Positions 34,390 to 43,092 of a stretch of 64,000 nucleotides of DNA are shown here, piece by piece; the first letter of the stretch is position 1; every line of letters begins with the position of its first letter. Position numbers and translations under genes: made by a program. Under the pieces are notes generated by a model. It had not been told where the DNA came from and ran no database searches. It was given only the letters and a program-made list of their open reading frames with translations. Location of the stretch: contig NZ_CP117880.1 of assembly GCF_028736175.1 (NCBI RefSeq), positions 2,976,001 through 3,040,000 of the forward strand, read 5' to 3'. The DNA comes from Sphingobacterium oryzagri (lineage in GTDB: Bacteria > Bacteroidota > Bacteroidia > Sphingobacteriales > Sphingobacteriaceae).

Positions 34390-35586
34390 TTAAGAAAACT
34401 CATTATAGAGATAATAAAAGTTGGAAACCAATGTGATGATGCAGAAGAAAACGGCACACAACCGAGTGGTTATACGGAGTTTGAATATTGATTTATTACT
34501 GTGAAATGCTAGACTGCCTATCACCAAAATCATCGACAGCGACAGTATAAAGGAAGTCGTAATCAATAGACTTTCGAAGTTAGAAACTAAGACAAATAAA
34601 AGGCTCACCAGCATCAGTAGCAGAATGTGTTTTGAAGGAATAGGTTTGTTATTGCTCCTCTTGCACAGGATTTCTTCCGTTTTCAATGAAACTCGTGAGC
34701 CACTCCAGATCATAGCACTGATATTCGCAATCAGCAATATTCCAATCAGCGTAGAAAAAATTGCTCCCACCTGCGCGCCAAACAAATCGTAGGCTGCCCG
34801 CTGTCCAACCTCAGTGACACCGCGCAAATTTGCTAAGCCCGATACCGAGATAAAACTAACGTTTAGTAAAACGTACAATACCGTCACCAAAATAACGGAG
34901 ATAAAGAGCGACAAAAAAAATGTACGACGATTGCGCATTTCTCTAAACACATATATACAGGTATTCCACCCCGAATAGGAATAATGCACAAACATCAGCG
35001 CTATAAAAAACTTCCCTGACAGCAAATGTTGTAGGTGGCTTTCTGACATCTGCCAGGCGGTCGTTGACACATCCATGTGGGGGATTGCCGCACAGATGAA
35101 AACTACAATCAATCCAATTTTTAGGAGAAACAAGATGCGCTGTGCTATGCTACTGATCTGCAAACTAAGTAGGTGTATACCAGAAACGGCGATAATCGTG
35201 ACTAGCGCAATCTGTGTAGCGGCAAAAGGCACATACAGCTGGATATAACTGGCCACCGCCAAAGCTGCTAAAGCCACTGGCGCTGCAAATCCGAATACGA
35301 TACTGAGCAACGCCACCACGATAGAAAGCTTACTCCCATACAATTCATTAATAAAGTGTACCTCGCCACCAGAATCGGGATATTGCTTGATCAATTGGTA
35401 ATAGCATATTCCGCCGGTGAAAGCCGTAAAGCCACCTATCACCCACAATAATACAATCGACCACAAGGAAGAATGGTCGCTAATCTGATATCCTAAGCTG
35501 GTGAATACACCTGTGCCAACCATGCTCGAAAAGGTGAGACCAATTCCTGTCCAGACGCCGATGTATGCCCTATTACCTATTTTCAC
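34390..35586 (-). CDS. APC-superfamily amino-acid permease
   Basis: A 398-residue inner-membrane transporter with about eleven hydrophobic helices. The first helix carries GLTFSSMVGTGVFTSLG, the glycine-rich substrate motif of APC carriers. Further helices include VLLWVIGGFTAFTGG and a conserved segment YSYSGWNTCIYVFREMRN near residue 200. It would import an amino acid or amine with a cation. The start ATG overlaps the stop of the upstream lipoprotein gene by 4 nt, so they are translationally coupled. It is the last gene of a TonB-receptor operon, which makes an amino-acid-like or small-peptide cargo plausible. Confidence 0.9.
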   Translation of the reverse strand: MKIGNRAYIGVWTGIGLTFSSMVGTGVFTSLGYQISDHSSLWSIVLLWVIGGFTAFTGGICYYQLIKQYPDSGGEVHFINELYGSKLSIVVALLSIVFGFAAPVALAALAVASYIQLYVPFAATQIALVTIIAVSGIHLLSLQISSIAQRILFLLKIGLIVVFICAAIPHMDVSTTAWQMSESHLQHLLSGKFFIALMFVHYSYSGWNTCIYVFREMRNRRTFFLSLFISVILVTVLYVLLNVSFISVSGLANLRGVTEVGQRAAYDLFGAQVGAIFSTLIGILLIANISAMIWSGSRVSLKTEEILCKRSNNKPIPSKHILLLMLVSLLFVLVSNFESLLITTSFILSLSMILVIGSLAFHSNKSIFKLRITTRLCAVFFCIITLVSNFYYLYNEFS

Positions 35587-36437
35587 TTCCGTTTTTGCAG
35601 CGTATGTTGAATGAGCTGGTGCGCACTGATCGTGCTATCCTGTTTCATGTATTGGGGGCGTAGCGCTTTATATTGAGCCAAGACCGCACTTGCTTGCTTA
35701 TGCAGTGTCGTATCCAGTTGATCTGGTTGATGATCTTCTGGATACGCGTACACGAAATTACCTTCATTACGCTCGTAAGTCGGGATCTGAAAGAATTTTC
35801 TCTTTACATGCACGCCTGTTGAATCCGACTCATGAAAGGCTTTTACGAAAAAATCTATGGCATAATTCGGGTAGCCAAACAGGTAGCCATATCCGCGTAG
35901 GCGTTCGTAACGCTTTTCATATTCGTTGACGGTTAGTACTACCGCTGGATCCGCACCTTTGGTAAATCCGTACTGACCAAAGAAGTCTGCCCGAGCTTCT
36001 AACAAACTATCCAATTTAGAAACTCGGATTACAGTCAGTTGCAGGATACGTGTTTTGCTGTACGCATTGCGGTAAGGCACTAGCAAAAATCGTAAATCGT
36101 CGATTTGAATCAGGTTTATCGCTTGCTGTATTTGTGTTATTCTTTGCAGGTGATGTAGGGAGTCTTGGCTTACGATATGCTGGTCGAGCATGCGAAGGCT
36201 ATCCTTATTGCCTACTGGGAAGGAAAAGGCAGCTACACTACTCATGGGCTTTATGTTTCCCAAGATGGTGTACAAGGCTTCGCCATCCAAACCTTGTTGC
36301 AGGATGGAATCGCGCAACTGTAATAAGTATGGATCCAGATCTGCACTTTGGCGATTACTCGGATAATAAGATTTGCACGAATACGTGGCGGTTGCCAAAA
36401 TGAAGGCAAGGCCGCACAGAGTTAAAATTCTAAACAT
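35583..36437 (-). CDS. Hypothetical lipoprotein in the TonB operon (284 aa)
   Basis: Starting at the ATG at 36437 (MFRILTLCGLAFILATATYSC) gives a lipoprotein signal with Cys near residue 21. The body is helical and charged with repeated Leu/Gln (LLQLRDSILQQGLDGEALY, YLFGYPNYAIDFFVKAFHES). No domain is recognised with confidence. It sits between the DUF6850 barrel gene, whose end it overlaps in its upstream region, and the permease. A periplasmic binding or processing role is possible. Confidence 0.65.
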   Translation of the reverse strand: MFRILTLCGLAFILATATYSCKSYYPSNRQSADLDPYLLQLRDSILQQGLDGEALYTILGNIKPMSSVAAFSFPVGNKDSLRMLDQHIVSQDSLHHLQRITQIQQAINLIQIDDLRFLLVPYRNAYSKTRILQLTVIRVSKLDSLLEARADFFGQYGFTKGADPAVVLTVNEYEKRYERLRGYGYLFGYPNYAIDFFVKAFHESDSTGVHVKRKFFQIPTYERNEGNFVYAYPEDHQPDQLDTTLHKQASAVLAQYKALRPQYMKQDSTISAHQLIQHTLQKRK

Positions 36438-36456
36438 GTGTATGTGATGTAGTTGA

Positions 36457-38004
36457 TTAAAAAATAGCGCCAACACTCAAGGTTATTTTCTTGCGGTTTT
36501 GGTACTCCGTAGATCGGGCATCGAACCAGCTACCGACCGCTTGTACGTAGAAATTGTGTATATGTTTATTGTCTACTTGCAGCGAATAGGTGAATGGTAT
36601 TTCGATGCTGAGGAAATCTGTCGTAAAGAAATTCAGATCAGAGCGCATTAATTCCTGCACGGGCAATTCATCTGCCCGCTCGCCACCATAGCGATAGTCA
36701 CCCGAAAGGCTGTGCCCGTTTCCGATCTTGCCACCTAATGTATACGTAGCATTCCGGCTGTTAATCATCTTATCAAAAGACAGCGCATAATTCAAATAAC
36801 TCATTCCAAATGTGGATTGCGGCAGCAAATATTGATCGTCCCGCTTGCGATAACTCGCTTGGCCACGCAATTTCCAGTCGTAGCCATCCTCCGTTTTCTT
36901 GATCAAGGTATACGAGGCTTCGCCGAATGAATTGCTATAAGTTGATCGTACTGCTTTGTGTCGATTGATGTAACCATCGCTTTCCAACCCGGGAACAAAT
37001 TCATTCCAATACTCCGTGCCCTCGCCTAACTTAAAGGCGTAGTTCAACACAATTTGATGCGCAAATACGGTGTTTTCGCGCGTAGCGCGGAGCGATGATT
37101 CTGATTGACGAGTCAATATAGATCCTTGAGTACGCCCATCAAGAAAACCAATGTTTGCTGTTTCTGCTGCGATTGCGTAATTGGTCGATAGCAAAAGATT
37201 CCATAGCCCATGGTACTCGTATTGCAACCCCGCACCCCATTTCTCTGACTCATAATTCATATTCGTACCCGATCCTACATAAGGAATCGCGTGACCCAAA
37301 CCATAGTGTATAAAATATCCTTGATCTACATACACATTCACATTGCTATTTACCGATTCTTCTTTGGAGGTGGCAAATAAGAGGTTAAAACCTGCTACGT
37401 GATTAGCATCGATCTGATACGTTAATCCCGGTCTGATGGACAAGCCAAACTGTGTATTCTCTGCACGGATGTCGCGTTGTTTGGCGCCACTCGCCGCTTG
37501 ATAATCCACACTCAAGCCTGCCGTCCATTTGTCTTTAAATACGGGCGAGGCGAGGTCAAATCCCATCGTATATAATTGATTTAACCAGTCGCTGGCATTG
37601 CTATCAATGATGTAGTACGGCATATCGCGAAATGGATCAATCAGCGAAGCATTATAGGTAGCATCTTCTCGAAACTGCCGATTGTACCGTATGAATCCTT
37701 GCAAGTAATAGTCGTCCAGCTGCGTATTGCCTGCCCCATAGATAGATTGGCTATTGATCTTCTGAGCCTGTTGGGGCCTTCTAAAATCTCCTTCCTCGAT
37801 ATCGTAAGTTGCCTGTACTTTCGAAAACTGAACCGGCTGATCACGGGTCAGTCCGGCCGGGTTAGCGGTATTTCTCCATGATCCTAAGCTATCCTGTATT
37901 TCTAGCCAATTTGGATTGATCTGTTTTATCTTCTGCTGTGCAACAGCTGTCTTGCTTAATGCCATAGCCGCCATTGCAAAAAATAAGATTTGGTATATTT
38001 TCAT
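36457..38004 (-). CDS. DUF6850 outer-membrane beta-barrel protein
   Basis: A 515-residue protein with a signal peptide (MKIYQILFFAMAAMALSKTAVAQ) and a body of amphipathic beta strands rich in Tyr/Asn/Gly (WGAGLQYEYHGLWNLLLSTN, YTLGGKIGNGHSLSGDYRYG), ending in an aromatic strand ITLSVGAIF as outer-membrane barrels do. It matches the DUF6850 family, found next to DUF4876 proteins and TonB receptors in Bacteroidota. It is third in the operon, 18 nt after the DUF4876 gene. Function unknown. Confidence 0.8.
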   Translation of the reverse strand: MKIYQILFFAMAAMALSKTAVAQQKIKQINPNWLEIQDSLGSWRNTANPAGLTRDQPVQFSKVQATYDIEEGDFRRPQQAQKINSQSIYGAGNTQLDDYYLQGFIRYNRQFREDATYNASLIDPFRDMPYYIIDSNASDWLNQLYTMGFDLASPVFKDKWTAGLSVDYQAASGAKQRDIRAENTQFGLSIRPGLTYQIDANHVAGFNLLFATSKEESVNSNVNVYVDQGYFIHYGLGHAIPYVGSGTNMNYESEKWGAGLQYEYHGLWNLLLSTNYAIAAETANIGFLDGRTQGSILTRQSESSLRATRENTVFAHQIVLNYAFKLGEGTEYWNEFVPGLESDGYINRHKAVRSTYSNSFGEASYTLIKKTEDGYDWKLRGQASYRKRDDQYLLPQSTFGMSYLNYALSFDKMINSRNATYTLGGKIGNGHSLSGDYRYGGERADELPVQELMRSDLNFFTTDFLSIEIPFTYSLQVDNKHIHNFYVQAVGSWFDARSTEYQNRKKITLSVGAIF

Positions 38005-38022
38005 TGTTGTGAGATCTAACTA

Positions 38023-39261
38023 TTAAAAAGCCCGTGACCAAGAAGGTATGCCTTGGCCATGGTAACGAAATTGCGGCACGACGTGTCTTTCAAAATCTTC
38101 TGTACTATTGTTGGTATCCATTAAAATGGGCGTACCATTGGCTCTTTGTCCAATTCGTTTGCGGCGCACGCCTAATGAATTATATGTTGCACCCACCCAA
38201 GTCATACTAGCGTCGAGCACCGTGGGCACCCTTTTGGCGGCAGACATGCTTTCATTATGCCCTGCCTCCACAGCATCCACTACATAGCGAATTGGGATTT
38301 TTGCGTACAGCGTTGTTCCAGTTGTCCCCAGATCTCTGGTTTGCAAGTTAGGATTGCCCACCGGATCATAGCTTTCATTTTCTGGGATGCGGAAGATGGC
38401 AAAAGCGCCGCCAAATACGGAAGTCAAGTATTGCGGCACAGTTCCTTTTGCTGCCCGACCGTTGTAAAATACGTGTTCCATATCTACCGCAGGTTGGTCA
38501 GGAAAACTAGGATTGTTCATATTGAACTCAAACTCCGATAACGAGGCATCGATTGGCGAGTTGGGGTTGTACTGTGGCAATTTGTGATTGGCGGCAAATT
38601 GCGCGATCGTAAACGATTCGCCCGGCTGTAGTGGGTAATCGCGACCCTTTCCCGGAATTTTCCAAACGCGCTGTGCGTAGGTATATGCGCCTTGATCCTC
38701 TTCTGGCCAGATCGGCAAATTCGTGGTCGCAATGGTCGGGTGCAAATTCGCAAAGTGCAGCCCATCTACGTACACCAGTTCATTGGAATTATTTGTGATT
38801 TCGTAAAACTGATTTCTAAAATAAAATGGCGCTGTCCCCGCATAGAAAATCTCGCTAATAGCAAGCGGTCCTACTTTGGCTCCATCAATATTGACCTTCA
38901 CATGTTGATTGCCTGGCACGAGTAATACATTAGCTACGCTACCTTTCAAAAGGTATTTTTCAGTACCAAACAGCAATTCTCCATCTAAGTTAATCGTGTA
39001 CAGCCCTGGGATAATGCTATCTATCGTCGTTACGCCAGCTTGTAGCGTAGTGCTGATCTGGTGTTTTTCGGTGTAGTTTGTCAACGTAATGGGAAGTCCG
39101 TCGGTAGAGGAAATTCCTGACAGCACGGGGATTGCTTCGATATCGACTGCTAAATAATCGATGGTCTTAGTATCCAGCGAATCGGTGATTTTCTGACAGG
39201 AAATGCTGCATAGCGCTACACCTATAGCGATGAGCAATGGAATAAATGTATTGTTTTTCAT
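38023..39261 (-). CDS. DUF4876 surface lipoprotein
   Basis: A 412-residue protein with lipobox VALCSISC (Cys near residue 22). Two early beta domains (VDIEAIPVLSGIS, LPITLTNYTEKHQIS) are followed by the DUF4876 signature VGPLAISEIFYAGTAPFYFR, QFYEITNNSNELVYVDGL and later MTWVGATYNSLGVRRKRIG. The IseEIFY-type segment resembles lamin-tail-like domains. It lies 9 nt downstream of the TonB receptor and is its likely surface-exposed partner, capturing the ligand. The ligand is not known for this family. Confidence 0.85.
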   Translation of the reverse strand: MKNNTFIPLLIAIGVALCSISCQKITDSLDTKTIDYLAVDIEAIPVLSGISSTDGLPITLTNYTEKHQISTTLQAGVTTIDSIIPGLYTINLDGELLFGTEKYLLKGSVANVLLVPGNQHVKVNIDGAKVGPLAISEIFYAGTAPFYFRNQFYEITNNSNELVYVDGLHFANLHPTIATTNLPIWPEEDQGAYTYAQRVWKIPGKGRDYPLQPGESFTIAQFAANHKLPQYNPNSPIDASLSEFEFNMNNPSFPDQPAVDMEHVFYNGRAAKGTVPQYLTSVFGGAFAIFRIPENESYDPVGNPNLQTRDLGTTGTTLYAKIPIRYVVDAVEAGHNESMSAAKRVPTVLDASMTWVGATYNSLGVRRKRIGQRANGTPILMDTNNSTEDFERHVVPQFRYHGQGIPSWSRAF

Positions 39262-39270
39262 AACAGTATA

Positions 39271-42126
39271 TTAGAGATTGACACCAACTTTGAACCCGAA
39301 GAAGAAGGGAATATTTCGGCGGTAATACACCGAAGAAATACGATCCGACTGCGCATTTTGATAATACCGAAACAGGTTGTTGGCAAAGAATGAAAGCCGC
39401 ATAAAGTCTTTGATATCTTTGGTGAGGTTGATGTTGAAGTTCACGAGCGGTGGCAGGCTTTCTCTTTGTTCGGTGGTGCGCACTACAGGACGCGATATCG
39501 CAGTAAATTCTGGTGTATTCAGATCTACACCATCCAGATCGTACACCAATCCGTCGAATTTACTGATGTACTTTTGCGGGATAGAATCGTTTCCATACAC
39601 AGTCCAGTCCGATTCGTTCCAGATAATATCGGTGGTTAACGTGATTGCCAAACCAATCTTTGGAATGTTGTGCGTTGCTTTCAAAGTCGAGACCACGGAG
39701 CTAACATTTTGCTGGATCATCGCGGGCTGGTACAGCCCAATATGTGTTCTACTTTGTGCTCCTGCCCCACTTTGACCGTCATAAAACGTATAATCCGTAC
39801 TGTAGGTTTTTTCTTTGATATATGCTCCATACACACTAAACTGCGTACGTATGCGCTGTATCCGTGCCAGATCCAGTTGAAATTCCAGACCCTGCTTATC
39901 AATCGCCATATTGTTGGTAGGCATATTGAATTTTGCCAGCACCGGATCTGCCGATATCTCAGTCAGCACCCTGTTATCTCCTACCCGTTCGTATTGTTTG
40001 TATTCTACCGGGCGGAAAGAATGAATCGTTGGCGAGATCGCATAACCGTTTTTTAACTTTTCGCTAAATGCGGTCACCGATAGTATGGATTTGTTGAAGC
40101 GAAGATCAATGCCTACTTCTTGCTTGCGATTGGAGGCAATTTTTAAGGCACTATTTTCGGTATTGAACGCGCGCGTAGTGGTCATAAAGATCGCATCTGC
40201 CGAACCTGTTGGAATTTCGTTGATATTGATATAATCGAAGTATGCATTCTCCGGATATAGATACAGTAAGCTTGGCGCTTTGGCCATCACCCCATATCCT
40301 GCGCGAATCATGAGCACTTCGGGCAAGATCTCAAATGAAGCGTTTGCGCGTGGCGCAATGATGGATCTATTTTGCGAAAAACGATCATATCGCAGCCCTG
40401 CCGATACGCGTAGCAAGCGATCCATGATCCGCGTGGTCATATTATCTTCTAAATAAAACCCCAGTTGAGTGACTGCTGGGATATCCGAATATTTTCGGTT
40501 TCGGTACGAAGAGTTCACATATTGAAGATCTCGGTATGGTGGTAAGCTATCTGCAAAGGTTTTACCTGCACCAAAGTTCTTATCCGATCGGAAATCGCCA
40601 CCCAGCAGCCAACTATGTTGTGTGCCACCTAACTGATTAAAAAAGTTGGCCGTAGCCGATAGAAAGGTGCTAAACTCCTTCCCTTCTATATGATGCACAC
40701 CCAAATAGGTACTTGGCAAGTACACCGCATATTTATCTTCCTCTCCCAGCGGAATATGCGTGATCTGCTCTCCATCTTCGTTATACAAGCTTTCGCCAGG
40801 CGTATTGGTTAGAATTGCACCATCCGTATACGTCATACCATACGCCGCATTAGCCGCTGTATATTGTTCTTGGTAGTGCGATCTTTTGGAATTGTAGGAT
40901 AGCCGACCGGCATAATCTATTTTTCGCAACCAAGTCGTGCCGGGCATTTGATAGGAACCCATGCTGTTGATCGCTATGCCTGTTTCCTTGCCCGAAGATT
41001 TAGTTCTAGTGATCTCATCATCTGGGTTTAACCTGCGCCCATCATTGGATACGTGGAAATCAATACCTGTCGTACTGCTCAATCGCTCGTTGAAAAAGAA
41101 ATTGCTGTATAAGGCATTGATGGTCGCTCGCTGATAATAGCGATAGGCTTGTACCGGATCGTTGGTGTTGTAGGCATAGGTTCCGCCCAGGTTGATCGCA
41201 CCACTACGATCATCTAGCGCGATGCCTTTGGAAGCGCTCAGGCTGTACAGATTGGGATTGGTATTGGCTTCTACAAAAAGCGGTTGTCTTCCTGCGCGCT
41301 GATTGACGATCACCGCTCCCGACGCCAGATCTCCATATTTTACACCCGGCACACCGCGGATCACTTCTACGGATTCCACATTATACATCGGAATAGACCT
41401 GGAATCAATACCGCCACGAGGTGGTGCGCCACCTCCTAAGGCGGATGCACCACCGTTCATCACTGGAGATAGCGTTTGCAAATTAGCATTATTCGAGATT
41501 GGTGAGCCATTCATCACGATGGATGTACCAAATGCATTCGCATCCATGTATCGATCGATCGCGGCATTTTTGTCTTTTACAACCGATCTGATATTGATCA
41601 ATCGTGAAGCATCGTTGTTTAGATCTGGATTGACCGTGATACCGCCCGGCACTAAAGACATAATATCGGCCAAACTATTGGCCTGCAAATGCTCAATAGC
41701 ATTTCGGTTAATAACGGAGGTGGACCCCAAGCCCGATTGCGATGGTTTGGCCACTACATCAACGTTCTCTAATCGGAATGAATTGTCGGCTAAGCGTAGC
41801 ATCAGGGGCTGCGTTGGTCTATTTTGAATCAAAGTATCCAGCGTGACTTTGCCGACATAGCTAATCACCAGTCGGAATGATTCGTCGGGGATATGGTTAA
41901 ATCTAAACTTACCCTCGTTATCGGTATTGACTGTTAGATTGTACGGCAAAATACTTACCGAAGCCGACTTTAATGGCTGCGATGCAGCAGCAGATTGCTC
42001 GTAAACCGTTCCCTCCACAGCCGCTTTTCTTTGAGCTTGCGCATGCTGCGGATAGGCGCTAAATAGTAAGATCGTGGCAAGTGCAAGTACTTGCATAGAT
42101 CTCCGTAAAGTAATATTGAAAAACAT
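39271..42126 (-). CDS. TonB-dependent receptor with carboxypeptidase-like N-terminal domain
   Basis: 951 residues from MFFNITLRRSMQVLALA. The ATG at 42162 would be almost at the predicted transcript start (the -7 box is at 42170-42177), so the internal ATG at 42126 is preferred. After the signal peptide come a CarboxypepD_reg-like domain (VEGTVYEQSAAASQPLKSAS, NTDNEGKFRFNHIPDESFRL), the plug (NRNAIEHLQANSLADIMSLV, MYNVESVEVIRGVPGVKYGD) and a barrel ending FFGFKVGVNL. It heads a five-gene operon with DUF4876, DUF6850, a lipoprotein and an amino-acid permease. Cargo unknown. Confidence 0.88.
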   Translation of the reverse strand: MFFNITLRRSMQVLALATILLFSAYPQHAQAQRKAAVEGTVYEQSAAASQPLKSASVSILPYNLTVNTDNEGKFRFNHIPDESFRLVISYVGKVTLDTLIQNRPTQPLMLRLADNSFRLENVDVVAKPSQSGLGSTSVINRNAIEHLQANSLADIMSLVPGGITVNPDLNNDASRLINIRSVVKDKNAAIDRYMDANAFGTSIVMNGSPISNNANLQTLSPVMNGGASALGGGAPPRGGIDSRSIPMYNVESVEVIRGVPGVKYGDLASGAVIVNQRAGRQPLFVEANTNPNLYSLSASKGIALDDRSGAINLGGTYAYNTNDPVQAYRYYQRATINALYSNFFFNERLSSTTGIDFHVSNDGRRLNPDDEITRTKSSGKETGIAINSMGSYQMPGTTWLRKIDYAGRLSYNSKRSHYQEQYTAANAAYGMTYTDGAILTNTPGESLYNEDGEQITHIPLGEEDKYAVYLPSTYLGVHHIEGKEFSTFLSATANFFNQLGGTQHSWLLGGDFRSDKNFGAGKTFADSLPPYRDLQYVNSSYRNRKYSDIPAVTQLGFYLEDNMTTRIMDRLLRVSAGLRYDRFSQNRSIIAPRANASFEILPEVLMIRAGYGVMAKAPSLLYLYPENAYFDYININEIPTGSADAIFMTTTRAFNTENSALKIASNRKQEVGIDLRFNKSILSVTAFSEKLKNGYAISPTIHSFRPVEYKQYERVGDNRVLTEISADPVLAKFNMPTNNMAIDKQGLEFQLDLARIQRIRTQFSVYGAYIKEKTYSTDYTFYDGQSGAGAQSRTHIGLYQPAMIQQNVSSVVSTLKATHNIPKIGLAITLTTDIIWNESDWTVYGNDSIPQKYISKFDGLVYDLDGVDLNTPEFTAISRPVVRTTEQRESLPPLVNFNINLTKDIKDFMRLSFFANNLFRYYQNAQSDRISSVYYRRNIPFFFGFKVGVNL

Positions 42127-42169
42127 ATAATTTCTAAGGTTAAGTTTGATGACCCCATTCATATTCGCG

Positions 42170-42209
42170 CAAAGATAAACACAAATCTATCAAATGCAAT
42201 TATGTTGCA
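42170..42209 (-). promoter_or_regulatory. Promoter and dyad of the TonB-receptor operon
   Basis: On the minus strand TATCTTTG (42170-42177) is a TANNTTTG box. A perfect dyad TGCAA-N5-TTGCA (42195-42209) lies over the -33 region. Seventeen bases around it recur exactly at 5343-5359. Confidence 0.6.
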
Positions 42210-42307
42210 ATAAATTACTAACCATCGTTAGGTGTAGCCCCCAAGGTTGATAAATCCCTCGGTCGTAAACAAATTAAATAGCAACAGCTTAGCAAATGAC
42301 GTATGTG

Positions 42308-42361
42308 GTTAATAACCGGTTGGTTAGATAAAATGCCTGAAGCGGATAGCTTCAGGTATTT
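42308..42361 (+). ncRNA. Tiny sRNA-like unit, family C copy 2
   Basis: GTTAATAACCGGTTGGTTAG is the divergent form of the shared 5' segment, followed by the terminator TGCCTGAAG/CTTCAGGTA and TTTTTTG. Confidence 0.5.
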
Positions 42362-42384
42362 TTTGTATTACGCTAATATATCTG

Positions 42385-42399
42385 TTCGGTTTGTGAGAC
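42385..42399 (+). repeat. 15-mer motif, copy 7
   Basis: TTCGGTTTGTGAGAC, one mismatch, 24 nt after the family C copy 2 terminator, preceded by TATCTG as in copy 10. Confidence 0.75.
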
Positions 42400-42469
42400 A
42401 GAGGAAGTTATTTACGTGGAAGTATTCTTCAGACTTTATGTCTGAGAAATATTAGCAGCAATTACCAAT

Positions 42470-42534
42470 GAACTTTAATGATTTATCATTAATTGAATCT
42501 ATTATTTTTGTCACGATCACTCCCTTTGTGAGAG
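42470..42534 (+). promoter_or_regulatory. Promoter module D2 followed by a degenerate 15-mer (copy 8)
   Basis: TTTA (42482-42485), a 17-nt spacer and TATTTTTG (42503-42510) mirror module D1. TCCCTTTGTGAGAG starts 10 nt later. The two modules share GAATCTATTATTTTTGTC. Confidence 0.5.
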
Positions 42535-42600
42535 GTTTTTAAAATGATTCTAAAATCAACCTGCTAACTGAGTATTTAATTTAAACTTATTATTCCCTTG

Positions 42601-42653
42601 GCACTATAGTGCATATACATCAATACACTTATACACTATTACATCATTATTTC
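42601..42653 (+). repeat. CACTATAGTG repeat, copy 1
   Basis: The palindrome CACTATAGTG is followed by CATATACATCAATACAC and ACATCAT. A second copy lies at 48752-48795. Confidence 0.5.
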
Positions 42654-42721
42654 TTGTAATATATCTTATGCTATAGCGACTTTGTGACGTGGTATTTATA
42701 TAGATGCTTGTTTTAAAAACG

Positions 42722-42796
42722 TACTTTCGCCATCAGTTAATAATTGGTTAGTTAGTAGCCCCTTTACAACCGCTCGATTGTTAGGGGCTTTTTTTA
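42722..42796 (+). ncRNA. Tiny sRNA-like unit, family C copy 3
   Basis: TACTTTCG (42722-42729), six nt, then GTTAATAATTGGTTAGTTAG (42736-42755), a terminator stem AGCCCCT/AGGGGCT (42757-42789) and seven Ts. Nearly identical to copy 1 at 27481. Confidence 0.6.
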
Positions 42797-42804
42797 TTTT
42801 ATCT

Positions 42805-42819
42805 TTCGTTTTTTGAGAC
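42805..42819 (+). repeat. 15-mer motif, copy 9
   Basis: TTCGTTTTTTGAGAC, one mismatch, about 9 nt after the T-run of family C copy 3. Confidence 0.75.
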
Positions 42820-42860
42820 TGATTTTGGAGAGCACACCTGTAGCGAAAACAAAATGGCAT

Positions 42861-42943
42861 CAACTTTGCAAATACCCTGTTAGGTTAATAATTGGTTAGT
42901 TAGATAAAAACGCCTGAAGTTCCCCACTTCAGGCGTTTTATAT
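42861..42943 (+). ncRNA. Tiny sRNA-like unit, family C copy 4
   Basis: CAACTTTG (42861-42868) may be the -7 box. GTTAATAATTGGTTAGTTAG (42884-42903) precedes a perfect 14-bp stem AAAACGCCTGAAGT/ACTTCAGGCGTTTT (42907-42939). Confidence 0.6.
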
Positions 42944-42961
42944 GTTGCAAGAATTTATCTG

Positions 42962-42976
42962 TTCGTTTTTTGAGAC
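42962..42976 (+). repeat. 15-mer motif, copy 10
   Basis: TTCGTTTTTTGAGAC, one mismatch, 22 nt after the family C copy 4 terminator. Confidence 0.75.
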
Positions 42977-43092
42977 AGGTTTTAGCAGGCAAACGTCTTT
43001 ATCTGCTATTCGATTATGAAGCTTGGACAATATATGTTTTCAATATCTACCTAGAAGAAACACTATCAAATTGTACTTTGAGCAAATTATGA

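Noticed and set aside
42308..42976. CRISPR-like array of repeated units
   Set aside because: The repeats are short, unevenly spaced, contain terminators, and no cas genes are near.
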